64,000 nucleotides of DNA from Streptomyces sp. NBC_01341 (GTDB lineage Bacteria > Actinomycetota > Actinomycetes > Streptomycetales > Streptomycetaceae), in NCBI RefSeq assembly GCF_035946055.1, contig NZ_CP108364.1:1922001-1986000 (forward strand). Reading direction: 5' to 3'. Shown piece by piece: positions 53,837 to 62,781 of the stretch. A program made the position numbers and the translations under genes. Numbering within the stretch: position 1 is the stretch's first letter; the number at the start of each line of letters is the position of its first letter. The notes under the pieces were generated by a model. It was not told the DNA's origin. It made no database searches and was given only the letters and a program-made list of their open reading frames with translations.

Positions 53837-54307
53837 TCAGGCACTCTCGGCCTGGAACATCCACGCGTGCTTCTCGAGATCCGCTGTGAGCGTGATCAGG
53901 ATGTCCTGGCTGATGGGGTCGGGTTCGTCGGTCGCCTCGATGCGCTCCCGCATACGGTCGATGACGACCCGCAGGGCGTCGACGAGCACGCGTACCGCGT
54001 CCACGTCCTTGATCCATCCCTCCGGGACGGCGTCGATGGCGGTGGTCTTGGCAAGAGTGCGGGACCGGCCGTCGGGGTTGACGCCGACCGCGGAAGCCCG
54101 CTCCGCCACCGTGTCCGAGTGCTGTCGCGCCGTGTCCACGACCTCGTCGAGCTGGAGGTGCACGGACCGGAAGCGCGGGCCGACCACATTCCAGTGGACC
54201 TGCTTGGCCACCAGCGAGAGGTCCACGAGGTCGACCAGCGCACCCTGCAGTGCGTCACCCACGACCTTGCGGTCGCCTTCGGACAGGGCGCTCTTCACGA
54301 CAGACAT
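53837..54307 (-). CDS. Dps-family ferritin-like DNA-protection protein
   Basis: 156 aa. The four-helix ferritin fold has the intersubunit ferroxidase site: QVHWNVVGPRF (His), HLQLDEVVDTA (Asp/Glu) and ERASAVG (Glu). It oxidises Fe(II) with H2O2 and coats DNA in stress or stationary phase. By position it corresponds to one of the three Streptomyces Dps proteins (I believe DpsC). It is short, with no long DNA-binding tails. csbD follows directly. ATG at 54307. Confidence 0.93.
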   Translation of the reverse strand: MSVVKSALSEGDRKVVGDALQGALVDLVDLSLVAKQVHWNVVGPRFRSVHLQLDEVVDTARQHSDTVAERASAVGVNPDGRSRTLAKTTAIDAVPEGWIKDVDAVRVLVDALRVVIDRMRERIEATDEPDPISQDILITLTADLEKHAWMFQAESA

Positions 54308-54460
54308 CCACTTCTCCGTTCAGATAGCTGTTCGACGTATCACCCGTCCACGATGTCACATATGGCGCGAAACGGTCATTTTGGTAGTCGGTCCCGAAAG
54401 CCGCCTTCCGGGCTCATCTCGCACCTGCCCCGGGACAGGCCCCGCACACACCGGTACGCG

Positions 54461-54501
54461 AAAGGCCCCGGCCGACCCGTTGCGGGTCGGCCGGGGCCTT
54501 T
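54461..54501. terminator. Terminator after clgR
   Basis: 19-bp perfect stem (54461-54479 with 54483-54501), TTG loop, ending in TTTC in both directions. It lies 22 bp past the clgR stop and separates it from dps. Confidence 0.85.
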
Positions 54502-54522
54502 CTTGCACGTGAATCGCGCCGG

Positions 54523-54897
54523 TCAGGCGGCGACGACGTCCACCGCTTCGGCCGGTGCCTTGATCGTCACCCGTCCCGCCGGTACTCCGGCGACGGAGAC
54601 GGCATTCAGCATCGGACGTACCGGCACAGCCATCGCATCGGTGGCCGCCGCCGACTCGGCGAGCTCGGCCAACGACAGTTCATCGCTCACTTCACGCATG
54701 AGCTCGGACATCCGTACGTCCAGCGCGTCGCAAATGGCGGAGAGCAGTTCGGAGGATGCCTCCTTCTGCCCCCGCTCCACCTCGGAGAGATAGCCGAGCG
54801 AGACTCGGGCGGACGAGGAGACTTCGCGCAGAGTACGGCCTTGGCGCTGGCGCTGCCGACGCAGCACGTCACCAAGCAGGCGACGGAGCAGAATCAT
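54523..54897 (-). CDS. clgR: XRE-type transcriptional activator ClgR
   Basis: 124 aa from the ATG at 54897 (GGAGG nine bases upstream; a GTG/ATG at 54930 is less likely). The helix-turn-helix is [20 protein letters not shown] (about residues 23-42). ClgR activates clp protease, lon and related genes; the gene is next to cinA and pgsA as in mycobacteria. The protein ends Val-Ala-Ala. In S. lividans the two C-terminal alanines mark ClgR for ClpP proteolysis, so the same feedback is expected here. Confidence 0.93.
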   Translation of the reverse strand: MILLRRLLGDVLRRQRQRQGRTLREVSSSARVSLGYLSEVERGQKEASSELLSAICDALDVRMSELMREVSDELSLAELAESAAATDAMAVPVRPMLNAVSVAGVPAGRVTIKAPAEAVDVVAA

Positions 54898-55021
54898 CGG
54901 TGGCTCCCTCCTCGGACCGCGTAGCCGCATCCTTCACGCCCCACCGTACCGCCTCGCGCTGCGGCCGTGCGGGGAGCGATGTCGTGTTCACTCAGGGCTG
55001 CAAACATCAATTCCCCCCGAT

Positions 55022-55519
55022 CTATTCCGTATCCTGTGCCCTCGCATTTTCGCCGAGTTCGCCGGAGAGCAGCTCGAGCAGGGTCCGCACACTCTCTCTA
55101 CGGATGTCCGCCCGGCCACCGTTCAACCTCAGCCCGGCCACTTTCCGCACGCCCTCCGGCCCGGCGACGGCCAGGAAGACGGTTCCGACCGGCTTGCCGT
55201 CCTGAGGGTCGGGGCCCGCGACGCCTGTGGTCGAGATCCCCCAGTCCGCACCCAGGAGCCGGCGCACACCGACGGCCATGGCCAGTGCGACGTCCGGGTC
55301 CACAGCGCCCCGCTCGTCGAGGAGCGCCCCGTCCACACCCAGCACGTCACGCTTCAGAGGCGTGGCGTAGGCCGTCACGGACCCGCGGAAGGTCCGCGAG
55401 GCCCCCGGCACCGAGGTGAGCTCCGCGGCCACGAGGCCGCCGGTGAGGGACTCGGCGACGCCGAGCGTCTCACCGCGCTCCTCGAGTCGCCGCAGCACCT
55501 GTGCCGCGCCGGAGGTCAC
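55022..55519 (-). CDS. CinA C-terminal-domain (nicotinamide-nucleotide amidase-like) protein
   Basis: 165 aa, the stand-alone PncC/CinA-C domain: GVAESLTGGLVAAELTSVPG, FRGSVTAYATPLKRDVLGV, GADWGISTTGVAGP and KPVGTVFLAVAG. Family members deamidate NMN to NaMN in pyridine nucleotide salvage; the N-terminal ADP-ribose pyrophosphatase domain of full CinA is absent. The GTG start overlaps the pgsA stop, so the operon is rimO-pgsA-cinA, all overlapping by four bases. Confidence 0.92.
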   Translation of the reverse strand: MTSGAAQVLRRLEERGETLGVAESLTGGLVAAELTSVPGASRTFRGSVTAYATPLKRDVLGVDGALLDERGAVDPDVALAMAVGVRRLLGADWGISTTGVAGPDPQDGKPVGTVFLAVAGPEGVRKVAGLRLNGGRADIRRESVRTLLELLSGELGENARAQDTE

Positions 55520-56319
55520 CGGTCGGCCTCGGCGGCGCCTCGGCCCCCCACGACGGGCTCACCGAGCGGCTCCACGGCGGGTGCGGTGGCGCCGGCCGCC
55601 GGTTCGTCCGTGACGCAGACGCCCCGGCCGGCTTCGTCCGCCGCAACCGCGACAGCCTCCATCGCGGCCGCGTGTTCCGCCGCGATCCCCAGCCTGCGCA
55701 GCACGAATGCCTGGCGTACGTAGTCGAGACCGGTGACCACCGTGAGCACCACGGCGGCCATCATCACCCAGAAGCGCAGGGTCGCGAGGGGACCCGTCAG
55801 CGCCAGGACGTACATCCCCACGGCGATGCCCTGGGCGAGGGTCTTGATCTTCCCGCCCCGGCTGGCAGGGATCACCGAGTGCCGGATGACCCAGAAGCGC
55901 ATGAGGGTGATCCCCAGCTCGCGGAAGAGGATCACAGCCGTGATCCACCACGGCAGGTCACCCAGCCACGACAGACTGATCAGCGCCGCACCCATGATCG
56001 CCTTGTCCGCGATGGGGTCGGCGATCTTCCCGAAGTCGGTGACCAGGTTGTACGTGCGGGCCAGATGGCCGTCGAAGACATCGGTGATCATCGCGATGGC
56101 GAAGGCCGCCCAGGCGAACGAGCGCCACGCCGGATCGTAGCCGCCGTCGTGCAGGAGGAGTACGACGAACCCCGGCACGAGCAGCAGCCGCACCATGGTG
56201 AGGATGTTCGCGATGTTCCACAGGCCGGCCTGGTTGACGGCCGCCGCGCCCAGCTTGCCGCCGCGGTGCGCCGGCGTCGCGCCGGAGCCGCCTGCCGCGG
56301 ATGCCGGGACTTCCGTCAT
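55516..56319 (-). CDS. pgsA: CDP-diacylglycerol--glycerol-3-phosphate 3-phosphatidyltransferase family protein
   Basis: 267 aa membrane enzyme with four to six spans. The CDP-alcohol phosphotransferase signature D(x)2DG(x)2AR(x)8G(x)3D(x)3D is visible as [20 protein letters not shown] followed by IADPIADK (about residues 80-107). It makes phosphatidylglycerol phosphate, precursor of PG and cardiolipin. A 60-residue Ala-rich cytosolic tail is extra relative to E. coli PgsA. The start overlaps rimO (ATGA). A second pgsA-like gene is usual in actinobacteria, so the exact acceptor is not certain. Confidence 0.9.
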   Translation of the reverse strand: MTEVPASAAGGSGATPAHRGGKLGAAAVNQAGLWNIANILTMVRLLLVPGFVVLLLHDGGYDPAWRSFAWAAFAIAMITDVFDGHLARTYNLVTDFGKIADPIADKAIMGAALISLSWLGDLPWWITAVILFRELGITLMRFWVIRHSVIPASRGGKIKTLAQGIAVGMYVLALTGPLATLRFWVMMAAVVLTVVTGLDYVRQAFVLRRLGIAAEHAAAMEAVAVAADEAGRGVCVTDEPAAGATAPAVEPLGEPVVGGRGAAEADR

Positions 56320-57794
56320 CTGGCTGCCTCCACAAGCTCGTGGTGTTCGGCCACGAGGTCCACTCCCTCGCTGCCGACTGCCTTGGCTTCGACCATACGG
56401 CCCGGCACGAGCCCTTCGCGTGCCGTGAAGACGACCTGGCCGTCCGTTTCAGGTGCCTGATGCGCCGCGCGGCCCACGGCGACCGGCCCGTCCTCCTCCG
56501 ACTCGACCGATTCGACGAGCACCTGGAGGGTCTCGCCGACCCGCTCCTCGGCGCGCTGCGACGTCAGCTCCTCCGCGAGCTGCGAGATGTGCGCCAGGCG
56601 CTCCGCGATGACGTCCGCGTCCAGCTTGTTCTCGTAACCGAGGGCCTCGGTACCCTCCTCGTCGGAGTACCCGAAGACGCCGATGGCATCCAGCCGGGCG
56701 CCGGTGAGGAAGCGTTCCAGCTCGGCGAGATCGGCCTCGGTCTCGCCGGGGAAGCCCACGATGAAGTTGGACCGGGCTCCCGCCTGCGGGGCCTTGCTCC
56801 GGATGGTGTCCAGCAGCTCGAGGAATCGGTCCGTGTCGCCGAACCGCCGCATCGCGCGCAGCACCCCGGGGGCGGAGTGCTGGAAGGAGAGGTCGAAGTA
56901 GGGGGCGACCTTGGGCGTGGATGTGAGCACGTCGATCAGTCCCGGCCGCATCTCCGCGGGCTGCAGGTAGCTGACGCGGATCCGCTCGATCCCGTCGACG
57001 TCGGCGAGCTCGGGCAGAAGGGTCTCCAGAAGCCTGATGTCACCGAGGTCCTTGCCGTACGAGGTGTTGTTCTCGGAGACCAGCATGACCTCCTTGACGC
57101 CCTGCTCGGCGAGCCAGCGCGTCTCCCCCAGGACGTCCGAGGGGCGGCGGGAGATGAACGACCCGCGGAAGGAGGGGATGGCGCAGAACGTACAGCGCCG
57201 GTCGCAGCCCGACGCGAGCTTCACGGAGGCGACCGGGCTGGTCCCCAGCCTGCGGCGCAGGGGGGCGCGCGGCCCGGACACGGGGGCGACGCCGTCCGGC
57301 AGGTCGGCGGGGGCCGGCACGATCTCCTGGGCGTGGCCCGGCAGCGCGACGGCGCTGTCCTGCCGTTCGGCCGGGCTGATGGGCAGCAGCTTGCGGCGGT
57401 CACGCGGGGTGTGGGAGGCGTGGATCCCGCCGTTGAGGATGGTCTGCAGGCGGTCGGAGATGTCGGCGTAGTCGTCGAAGCCGAGGACCCCGTCGGCCTC
57501 CGGCAGCGCCTCGGCGAGGTCCTTGCCGTAGCGCTCGGCCATGCAGCCGACGGCCACGACGGCCTGGGTTCTGCCGTGATCCTTCAGATCATTGGCTTCG
57601 AGAAGGGCGTCGACGGAGTCCTTCTTGGCGGCTTCGACGAATCCACAGGTGTTGACGACGGCGACATCGGCGTCCGTGGCGTTCTCGACGAGCTCCCAGC
57701 CGTCCGCTGCCAAGCGGCCTGCAAGCTCCTCCGAGTCCACCTCGTTACGGGCGCAGCCGAGAGTGACAAGGGCGACGGTACGGCGTTCAGGCAT
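56316..57794 (-). CDS. rimO: Ribosomal protein uS12 methylthiotransferase RimO
   Basis: 492 aa from the ATG at 57794; an in-frame start at 57821 lacks support. It is the radical-SAM paralogue of MiaB in this window: UPF0004 cysteines in [30 protein letters not shown] and [12 protein letters not shown]; the SAM cluster is [17 protein letters not shown] (about residue 195); a TRAM domain is at the end. It methylthiolates the conserved Asp of ribosomal protein S12. A Pro-rich insert of about 40 residues sits before the radical-SAM core. It is the first gene of the rimO-pgsA-cinA operon. Confidence 0.95.
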   Translation of the reverse strand: MPERRTVALVTLGCARNEVDSEELAGRLAADGWELVENATDADVAVVNTCGFVEAAKKDSVDALLEANDLKDHGRTQAVVAVGCMAERYGKDLAEALPEADGVLGFDDYADISDRLQTILNGGIHASHTPRDRRKLLPISPAERQDSAVALPGHAQEIVPAPADLPDGVAPVSGPRAPLRRRLGTSPVASVKLASGCDRRCTFCAIPSFRGSFISRRPSDVLGETRWLAEQGVKEVMLVSENNTSYGKDLGDIRLLETLLPELADVDGIERIRVSYLQPAEMRPGLIDVLTSTPKVAPYFDLSFQHSAPGVLRAMRRFGDTDRFLELLDTIRSKAPQAGARSNFIVGFPGETEADLAELERFLTGARLDAIGVFGYSDEEGTEALGYENKLDADVIAERLAHISQLAEELTSQRAEERVGETLQVLVESVESEEDGPVAVGRAAHQAPETDGQVVFTAREGLVPGRMVEAKAVGSEGVDLVAEHHELVEAAR

Positions 57795-57912
57795 GGGCTC
57801 AAGACTACTTTGTCCCGGCACTCGCCCTGCCGTGCAGGGTTCCCGCTACGCGCAGTGACGGCTGCGGTGCCCGCTGGACCGCGCGTGACCCGAAGCGGCT
57901 CACGGGACAAAA

Positions 57913-57958
57913 CACATCGGTGGGTGCCCGGCACGGTTGCCGGGCACCCACCGATGTG
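57913..57958 (-). terminator. Intrinsic terminator after the RodZ-like gene
   Basis: 21-bp perfect stem (57913-57933 with 57938-57958), CGGT loop. On the leftward strand the stem is followed by TTTTG, giving one of the few clear U-tract terminators in this window. Confidence 0.85.
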
Positions 57959-57978
57959 GGGAAGGAGGGGTGGAGAGG

Positions 57979-58779
57979 TCAGCCGACCTCGGGGTCACCC
58001 TTGGTGTACGAAAGCCGTTCGACCTGCCCCGGCTCGAACTGGTCCTCGACCTTCTTGCCGTTCACGAAGAGCTCGATCGCGCCGGCGTCACCGAGGACGA
58101 GGTCGACCCGCTCCTTGTCCTGGAAGGTCTTGGAGTCGCCCTCGAGCAGCAGCCCGTCGAACAGCAGGCGTCCGTTGTGGTCCTTGGCCGAGATCCAGCT
58201 CTTGCCCTCGGTGGCGCTCAGCTTGACCGTCACCTTGTCGCGCGGAGCGGCGGCGATGGCGCTTTCGGAGGGGGCGGGCTTGGGATCGGCGGGCTTGGAC
58301 GGAGTGGGCTTGGGAGTGGTCTTGTCGGGGGCCGAGCCCTCGGCGACCTGCGCCGCGCCCGATCCCTCGTCGTCACCGTTGAAGAGCGTGAAGCCGACGA
58401 AGCCGACCACGGCGACGATCGCGGCCACCATGGCCGCGGTCCAGTTGGGCCGACGGGGTTCGGACCGGATCCGCTCCGCCTCGAACAGGGGCGCCGCGGG
58501 GGTGGGCGCGGGGCGGCCACCGTGCTCGGCGTCGAACTGCTCGATCATCGGATCGGGGTCCAGCCCGACGGCGCGGGCGAGCATTCGGATGTGGCCGCGT
58601 GCGTAGACGTCGCCGCCGCTGCGCGAGAAGTCGTCCTCCTCGATCGCGTGCACGATGGGGATGCGCACCCGGGTGGAGCTGCTGACTTCCTCGACCGTCA
58701 GACCTGCGGCGATACGAGCCTGGTGAAGCGCGCGACCGATCGAAGGCCGGTCGTCTTCGGGAGAGTTGCCGATGGACAC
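57979..58779 (-). CDS. RodZ-like helix-turn-helix membrane protein
   Basis: 266 aa from the GTG at 58779. The N-terminal HTH_25 domain (about residues 14-80, IGRALHQARIAAGLTVEEVS and YARGHIRMLARAVGLDPDP) is followed by a basic linker, one membrane span (TAAMVAAIVAVVGFVGFTLF, about 113-132), a Pro/Lys/Ser-rich extracytoplasmic stalk and a DUF4115-type C-terminal domain. This is the architecture of RodZ, a cytoskeleton-associated morphogenesis protein. Streptomyces lacks rod-type MreB growth in vegetative hyphae but uses Mre proteins for spore walls. It lies between ftsK and the rimO operon. Confidence 0.88.
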   Translation of the reverse strand: MSIGNSPEDDRPSIGRALHQARIAAGLTVEEVSSSTRVRIPIVHAIEEDDFSRSGGDVYARGHIRMLARAVGLDPDPMIEQFDAEHGGRPAPTPAAPLFEAERIRSEPRRPNWTAAMVAAIVAVVGFVGFTLFNGDDEGSGAAQVAEGSAPDKTTPKPTPSKPADPKPAPSESAIAAAPRDKVTVKLSATEGKSWISAKDHNGRLLFDGLLLEGDSKTFQDKERVDLVLGDAGAIELFVNGKKVEDQFEPGQVERLSYTKGDPEVG

Positions 58780-58991
58780 GGGGGCGCCTTTCGAGCGTGA
58801 GCCACCTGCTGGATGTCCAGTCTAGGGGTGGTACGAAAGGGTGGGGCAACCGGGAGGGACGGCTTTGTACGCCATCGGATTCGCCGGGCAGCCCCTTGGG
58901 CAGGGCAGGGGTGGAGCACAGGATGGATCATCCCTCTGCTCCCTTCTTCAACTTGACGTACGACGCGGCGAAACGGTTGCCCGCAAAACTC

Positions 58992-61748
58992 TTACGAAGC
59001 GGTTTCCCCACGAATGACGGCCAACACCCCGTCGAGTTCGTCCGGCTTCACCATGACATCGCGCGCCTTGGAACCCTCGCTGGGACCCACGATGTTGCGT
59101 GACTCCATCAGGTCCATCAGCCGGCCGGCCTTCGCGAAACCGACCCGGAGCTTGCGCTGGAGCATCGAGGTCGAGCCGAACTGCGTGGAGACGACCAGTT
59201 CGGCCGCCTGGCAGAGCAGATCGAGGTCGTCGCCGATGTCCTCGTCGATCTCCTTCTTCTGCTTCGCGCCGGCCGTGACGTCGTCACGGAAGACCGGCGC
59301 CATCTGATCCTTGCAGTGCTGCACGACTGCCGCGACCTCGTCCTCGGTGACGAAGGCGCCCTGCATCCGGGTCGGCTTGTTCGCTCCCATCGGCAGGAAC
59401 AGTCCGTCACCCTTTCCGATGAGCTTCTCGGCGCCGGGCTGGTCGAGGATGACCCGGCTGTCGGCGAGCGACGAGGTCGCGAAGGCGAGCCGGGAGGGCA
59501 CGTTCGCCTTGATCAGACCGGTGACGACGTCGACCGACGGACGCTGTGTGGCGAGCACCAGATGGATACCGGCGGCGCGGGCCAGTTGGGTGATACGGAC
59601 GATGGAGTCCTCGACGTCACGCGGGGCGACCATCATGAGGTCGGCGAGCTCATCGACGATGACCAGCAGATACGGGTAGGGCGAGAGCTCGCGCTCGCTG
59701 CCCTCGGGCGCCTTCGCCTTGCCCGTGCGAACCGCGTGGTTGAAGTCGTCGATGTGCCGGTAGCCGTATGCCGCGAGGTCGTCGTAACGCAGGTCCATCT
59801 CCCGCACGACCCACTGCAGCGCCTCGGCGGCCTTCTTCGGGTTGGTGATGATGGGCGTGATGAGGTGCGGGATGCCCTCGTAGGCGGTGAGCTCGACCCG
59901 TTTGGGGTCGACGAGCACCATCCGGACGTCCTCCGGGGTCGCCCGCACCATGACCGAGGTGATCAGGCAGTTGATGCACGAGGACTTTCCGGAACCCGTC
60001 GCGCCGGCCACCAGGACGTGCGGCATCTTCGCCAGGTTGGCCATCTCGTAGCCGCCCTCGACGTTCTTTCCCAGCGCGACGAGCATGGGGTGGTCGTCCT
60101 CGGCGGCGTCCGCGAGGCGCAGGACGTCGCCGAGATTGACCATCTCCCGGTCCGAGTTGGGGATCTCGATGCCCACGGCGGACTTGCCCGGGATCGGCGA
60201 GATGATCCGTACGTCCGGGCTGGCGACGGCGTAGGCGATGTTCTTGGTGAGGGCGGTGATCCGCTCGACCTTGACGGCGGGGCCGAGTTCCACCTCGTAG
60301 CGGGTCACCGTCGGGCCGCGCGTGAAGCCGGTGACGGCCGCGTCGACCTTGAACTCCGTGAAGACGTTGGTCAGTGAGGCGACCACGGCGTCGTTGGCGG
60401 CGCTGCGCGTCTTGCCGGGACCACCGCGCTCCAGGAGGTCGAGCGAGGGCAGGGAGTAGGTGATGTCGCCGGAGAGCTGGAGCTGCTCGGCACGCGCGGG
60501 CAGCGCCCCGGTGCGTTCGGGAACGGGCTTGGTCAGGTCGGGTACGGCCCCACCGGCCGAGCCAGGCTTCCGCGTGCTCTCGCCGTCGGCGCCTGTCTTC
60601 TCCGCGGACCGGGCTCCGGGAACGGGGGTTCCGGTCCGCTCGCGGTCGGCGGAGACGCCCTGGGTGAGGTCGGCCACGACCGGTGAGGGAGGCATGCCGT
60701 TGAGCACCGCCCCGTCCAGGGCCGCGGCAGCGGCGGCGGCCACGTCGACGGCGTCCATGCCGCGGTTCATGGCGGGCTGGGCCGAGTGCCTGCGCGGACG
60801 GCGCCGCTTGGCCAGGGCCTGCCCCTCGGCGGCGTCCGGGTCGTACTCCCCGTCGCCCTCCGGGCCGCGCACGGCCCTGCCCGAGCGCGGCAGACCGTCG
60901 CGCCACTGCTCGTCGTCGCCCTCGCCTTCCTCGCCGGGTACGTACACCGGGTCGAGGATGCCCAGCCGTTCGCCGAGCTGCCGCAGACGCCGCGGGATGG
61001 CGTTGACCGGGGTGGCGGTGACGACGAGGAGCCCGAAGACGGTCAGGAGGAGGAGCAGCGGAACCGCGAGGACCTCACCCATCGTGAAGACGAGCGGCTG
61101 CGAGGCGGCCCAGCCGATCAGCCCGCCCGCATCCTGCATCGCGGCCGTGCCGTCCTCGCGGCCCGGCGAGCCGCAGGCGATGTGGACCTGGCCGAGCACT
61201 CCCACGACGAGGGCCGAGAGCCCGATCACGATGCGGCCGTTGGCCTCGGGCTTCTCGGGATAGAGGATCAGCCGTACGGCGACGGCGCCCAGCAGTATCG
61301 GCAGCAGCAGGTCGAGGCGTCCGAACGCCCCGGTGACGAGCATCTCGACCAGGTCGCCGACGGGCCCCTTGAGGTGCGACCAGGTGCCCGCGGCCACGAC
61401 GAGGGCGAGTCCGAGGAGCAGGAGGGCGAGGCCGTCCTTGCGGTGTGCGGGGTCAAGTCCCTTCGCACCGCGCCCTATGGAGCGGAAGACCGCGCCCACG
61501 CCGTGCGCCGTGCCGAGCCAGAGCGCGCGGACGAGCCGGTACAGCCCCCCGGTGGGCGACGGTGCGGGCTTGGCCACGGGCCTCTTCACCGCCGCCTTGC
61601 GGGCGGGGGCTTTCTTCGCGGGCACCGTCTTCTTCGCCGCCGCCTTCTTGACTGGCGCGGCTTTCTTCGCCGGCCCCTGGGTACGGCCGGCGCGCTTCGC
61701 GGTGCCCGCCGTACCCAGGGAACCCTTGCCGGACGTACGTGAGGCCAT
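58992..61748 (-). CDS. ftsK: FtsK/SpoIIIE-family DNA translocase
   Basis: 918 aa from the ATG at 61748; a GTG at 61784 would add 12 residues. The N-terminus is Lys/Ala-rich (KKAAAKKTVPAKKAPARKAA type), then four or five membrane spans (about 100-260), an unstructured linker, and the motor with Walker A VAGATGSGKSSCINC (about 580), DELADLMMVAPRDVED and the ATQRPSVDVVTG segment. The C-terminal gamma winged helix (about 840-905) reads orienting sequences. In Streptomyces it moves chromosomes out of closing sporulation septa. Confidence 0.96.
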   Translation of the reverse strand: MASRTSGKGSLGTAGTAKRAGRTQGPAKKAAPVKKAAAKKTVPAKKAPARKAAVKRPVAKPAPSPTGGLYRLVRALWLGTAHGVGAVFRSIGRGAKGLDPAHRKDGLALLLLGLALVVAAGTWSHLKGPVGDLVEMLVTGAFGRLDLLLPILLGAVAVRLILYPEKPEANGRIVIGLSALVVGVLGQVHIACGSPGREDGTAAMQDAGGLIGWAASQPLVFTMGEVLAVPLLLLLTVFGLLVVTATPVNAIPRRLRQLGERLGILDPVYVPGEEGEGDDEQWRDGLPRSGRAVRGPEGDGEYDPDAAEGQALAKRRRPRRHSAQPAMNRGMDAVDVAAAAAAALDGAVLNGMPPSPVVADLTQGVSADRERTGTPVPGARSAEKTGADGESTRKPGSAGGAVPDLTKPVPERTGALPARAEQLQLSGDITYSLPSLDLLERGGPGKTRSAANDAVVASLTNVFTEFKVDAAVTGFTRGPTVTRYEVELGPAVKVERITALTKNIAYAVASPDVRIISPIPGKSAVGIEIPNSDREMVNLGDVLRLADAAEDDHPMLVALGKNVEGGYEMANLAKMPHVLVAGATGSGKSSCINCLITSVMVRATPEDVRMVLVDPKRVELTAYEGIPHLITPIITNPKKAAEALQWVVREMDLRYDDLAAYGYRHIDDFNHAVRTGKAKAPEGSERELSPYPYLLVIVDELADLMMVAPRDVEDSIVRITQLARAAGIHLVLATQRPSVDVVTGLIKANVPSRLAFATSSLADSRVILDQPGAEKLIGKGDGLFLPMGANKPTRMQGAFVTEDEVAAVVQHCKDQMAPVFRDDVTAGAKQKKEIDEDIGDDLDLLCQAAELVVSTQFGSTSMLQRKLRVGFAKAGRLMDLMESRNIVGPSEGSKARDVMVKPDELDGVLAVIRGETAS

Positions 61749-61857
61749 GTGACTGAGGTTACCGGTGTCGACGCCGGTGGACACGTGTGCCTACCGCTTC
61801 ACCCGTCCGTGTCGCCTTGCGCAAGCGCTCGACTGACGTGCCGTCACCAGTCGCAGG

Positions 61858-62538
61858 TCAGCTCTGGGTGGGCAGTGCGGCCGTGGACCCGCCCGTGCCC
61901 GGCTCGAGAGCGTCCAGCGCGCGGCGCAGCCCGGTGAGCTTGCGCTCCAGATGGGCCGCCGTCGCCACGGCGGCGGCGTCGGCCGAATCGTCGTCCAACT
62001 GCTTGGAGAGCGCCTCGGCCTGCTCCTCTACGGCGGCGAGCCGCGCCGAGAGCTCGGCGAGGAGGCCGGCCGGTTCCTTCTCGTCGGCGCCCTGATGCGT
62101 GCCGCCTTCGAGCTGGAGCCTCAGCAGCGCCGCCTGCTCGCGCAGCTGGCAGTTCTTCATGTAGAGCTCGACGAAGACCGAGACCTTGGCGCGGAGCACC
62201 CAGGGGTCGAACGGCTTCGAGATGTAGTCCACCGCACCCGCCGCGTATCCCCGGAAGGTGTGGTGCGGACCGTGGTTGATCGCCGTCAGGAAGATGATCG
62301 GGATGTCCCGGGTCCGCTCCCGCCGCTTGATGTGCGCGGCCGTCTCGAATCCATCCATCCCCGGCATCTGCACGTCCAGCAGAATGACCGCGAAATCGTC
62401 CGTGAGCAGCGCCTTGAGCGCTTCCTCCCCTGACGATGCCCTCACCAGTGTCTGATCGAGCGCAGAGAGGATGGCCTCCAGCGCCAGCAGATTCTCCGGC
62501 CGGTCATCGACCAGGAGGATCTTGGCCTTCTGCACCAT
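61858..62538 (-). CDS. osaB: Osmoadaptation response regulator OsaB
   Basis: 226 aa from the ATG at 62538 with GGAGG seven bases upstream. The receiver domain (1-125) has ILLVDDRPENL, phospho-acceptor Asp in VILLDVQMPGMDG (about residue 54) and YISKPFDPW. There is no DNA-binding domain; the C-terminal part is a long Ala/Glu/Leu-rich coiled coil (about 140-205). This is the form reported for OsaB, partner of the hybrid kinase OsaA, in Streptomyces osmotic adaptation. It follows osaA in the same direction, and ftsK follows it. Confidence 0.88.
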   Translation of the reverse strand: MVQKAKILLVDDRPENLLALEAILSALDQTLVRASSGEEALKALLTDDFAVILLDVQMPGMDGFETAAHIKRRERTRDIPIIFLTAINHGPHHTFRGYAAGAVDYISKPFDPWVLRAKVSVFVELYMKNCQLREQAALLRLQLEGGTHQGADEKEPAGLLAELSARLAAVEEQAEALSKQLDDDSADAAAVATAAHLERKLTGLRRALDALEPGTGGSTAALPTQS

Positions 62539-62781
62539 GGCCCGCCCTCCTCGCCCCGGCATCGCACCGGGTTCCGCCCCAGGGGACGACTCCCTTACGC
62601 CGTCCGTCCTTGTGCCGGTCATGGTAGCTGCACCCCACCCATCACCACACCCTGTCACCGAGATGTCACTGTGCACACAGCGAAAACGCGGTCGAAGACC
62701 AGAAGGTTCCCCGGAATCCGCTCGCTCACACCCCTCGGGGAGGTGCCGGCCACGGACACCGGGGAGCCGGTCCCGGGCCCG

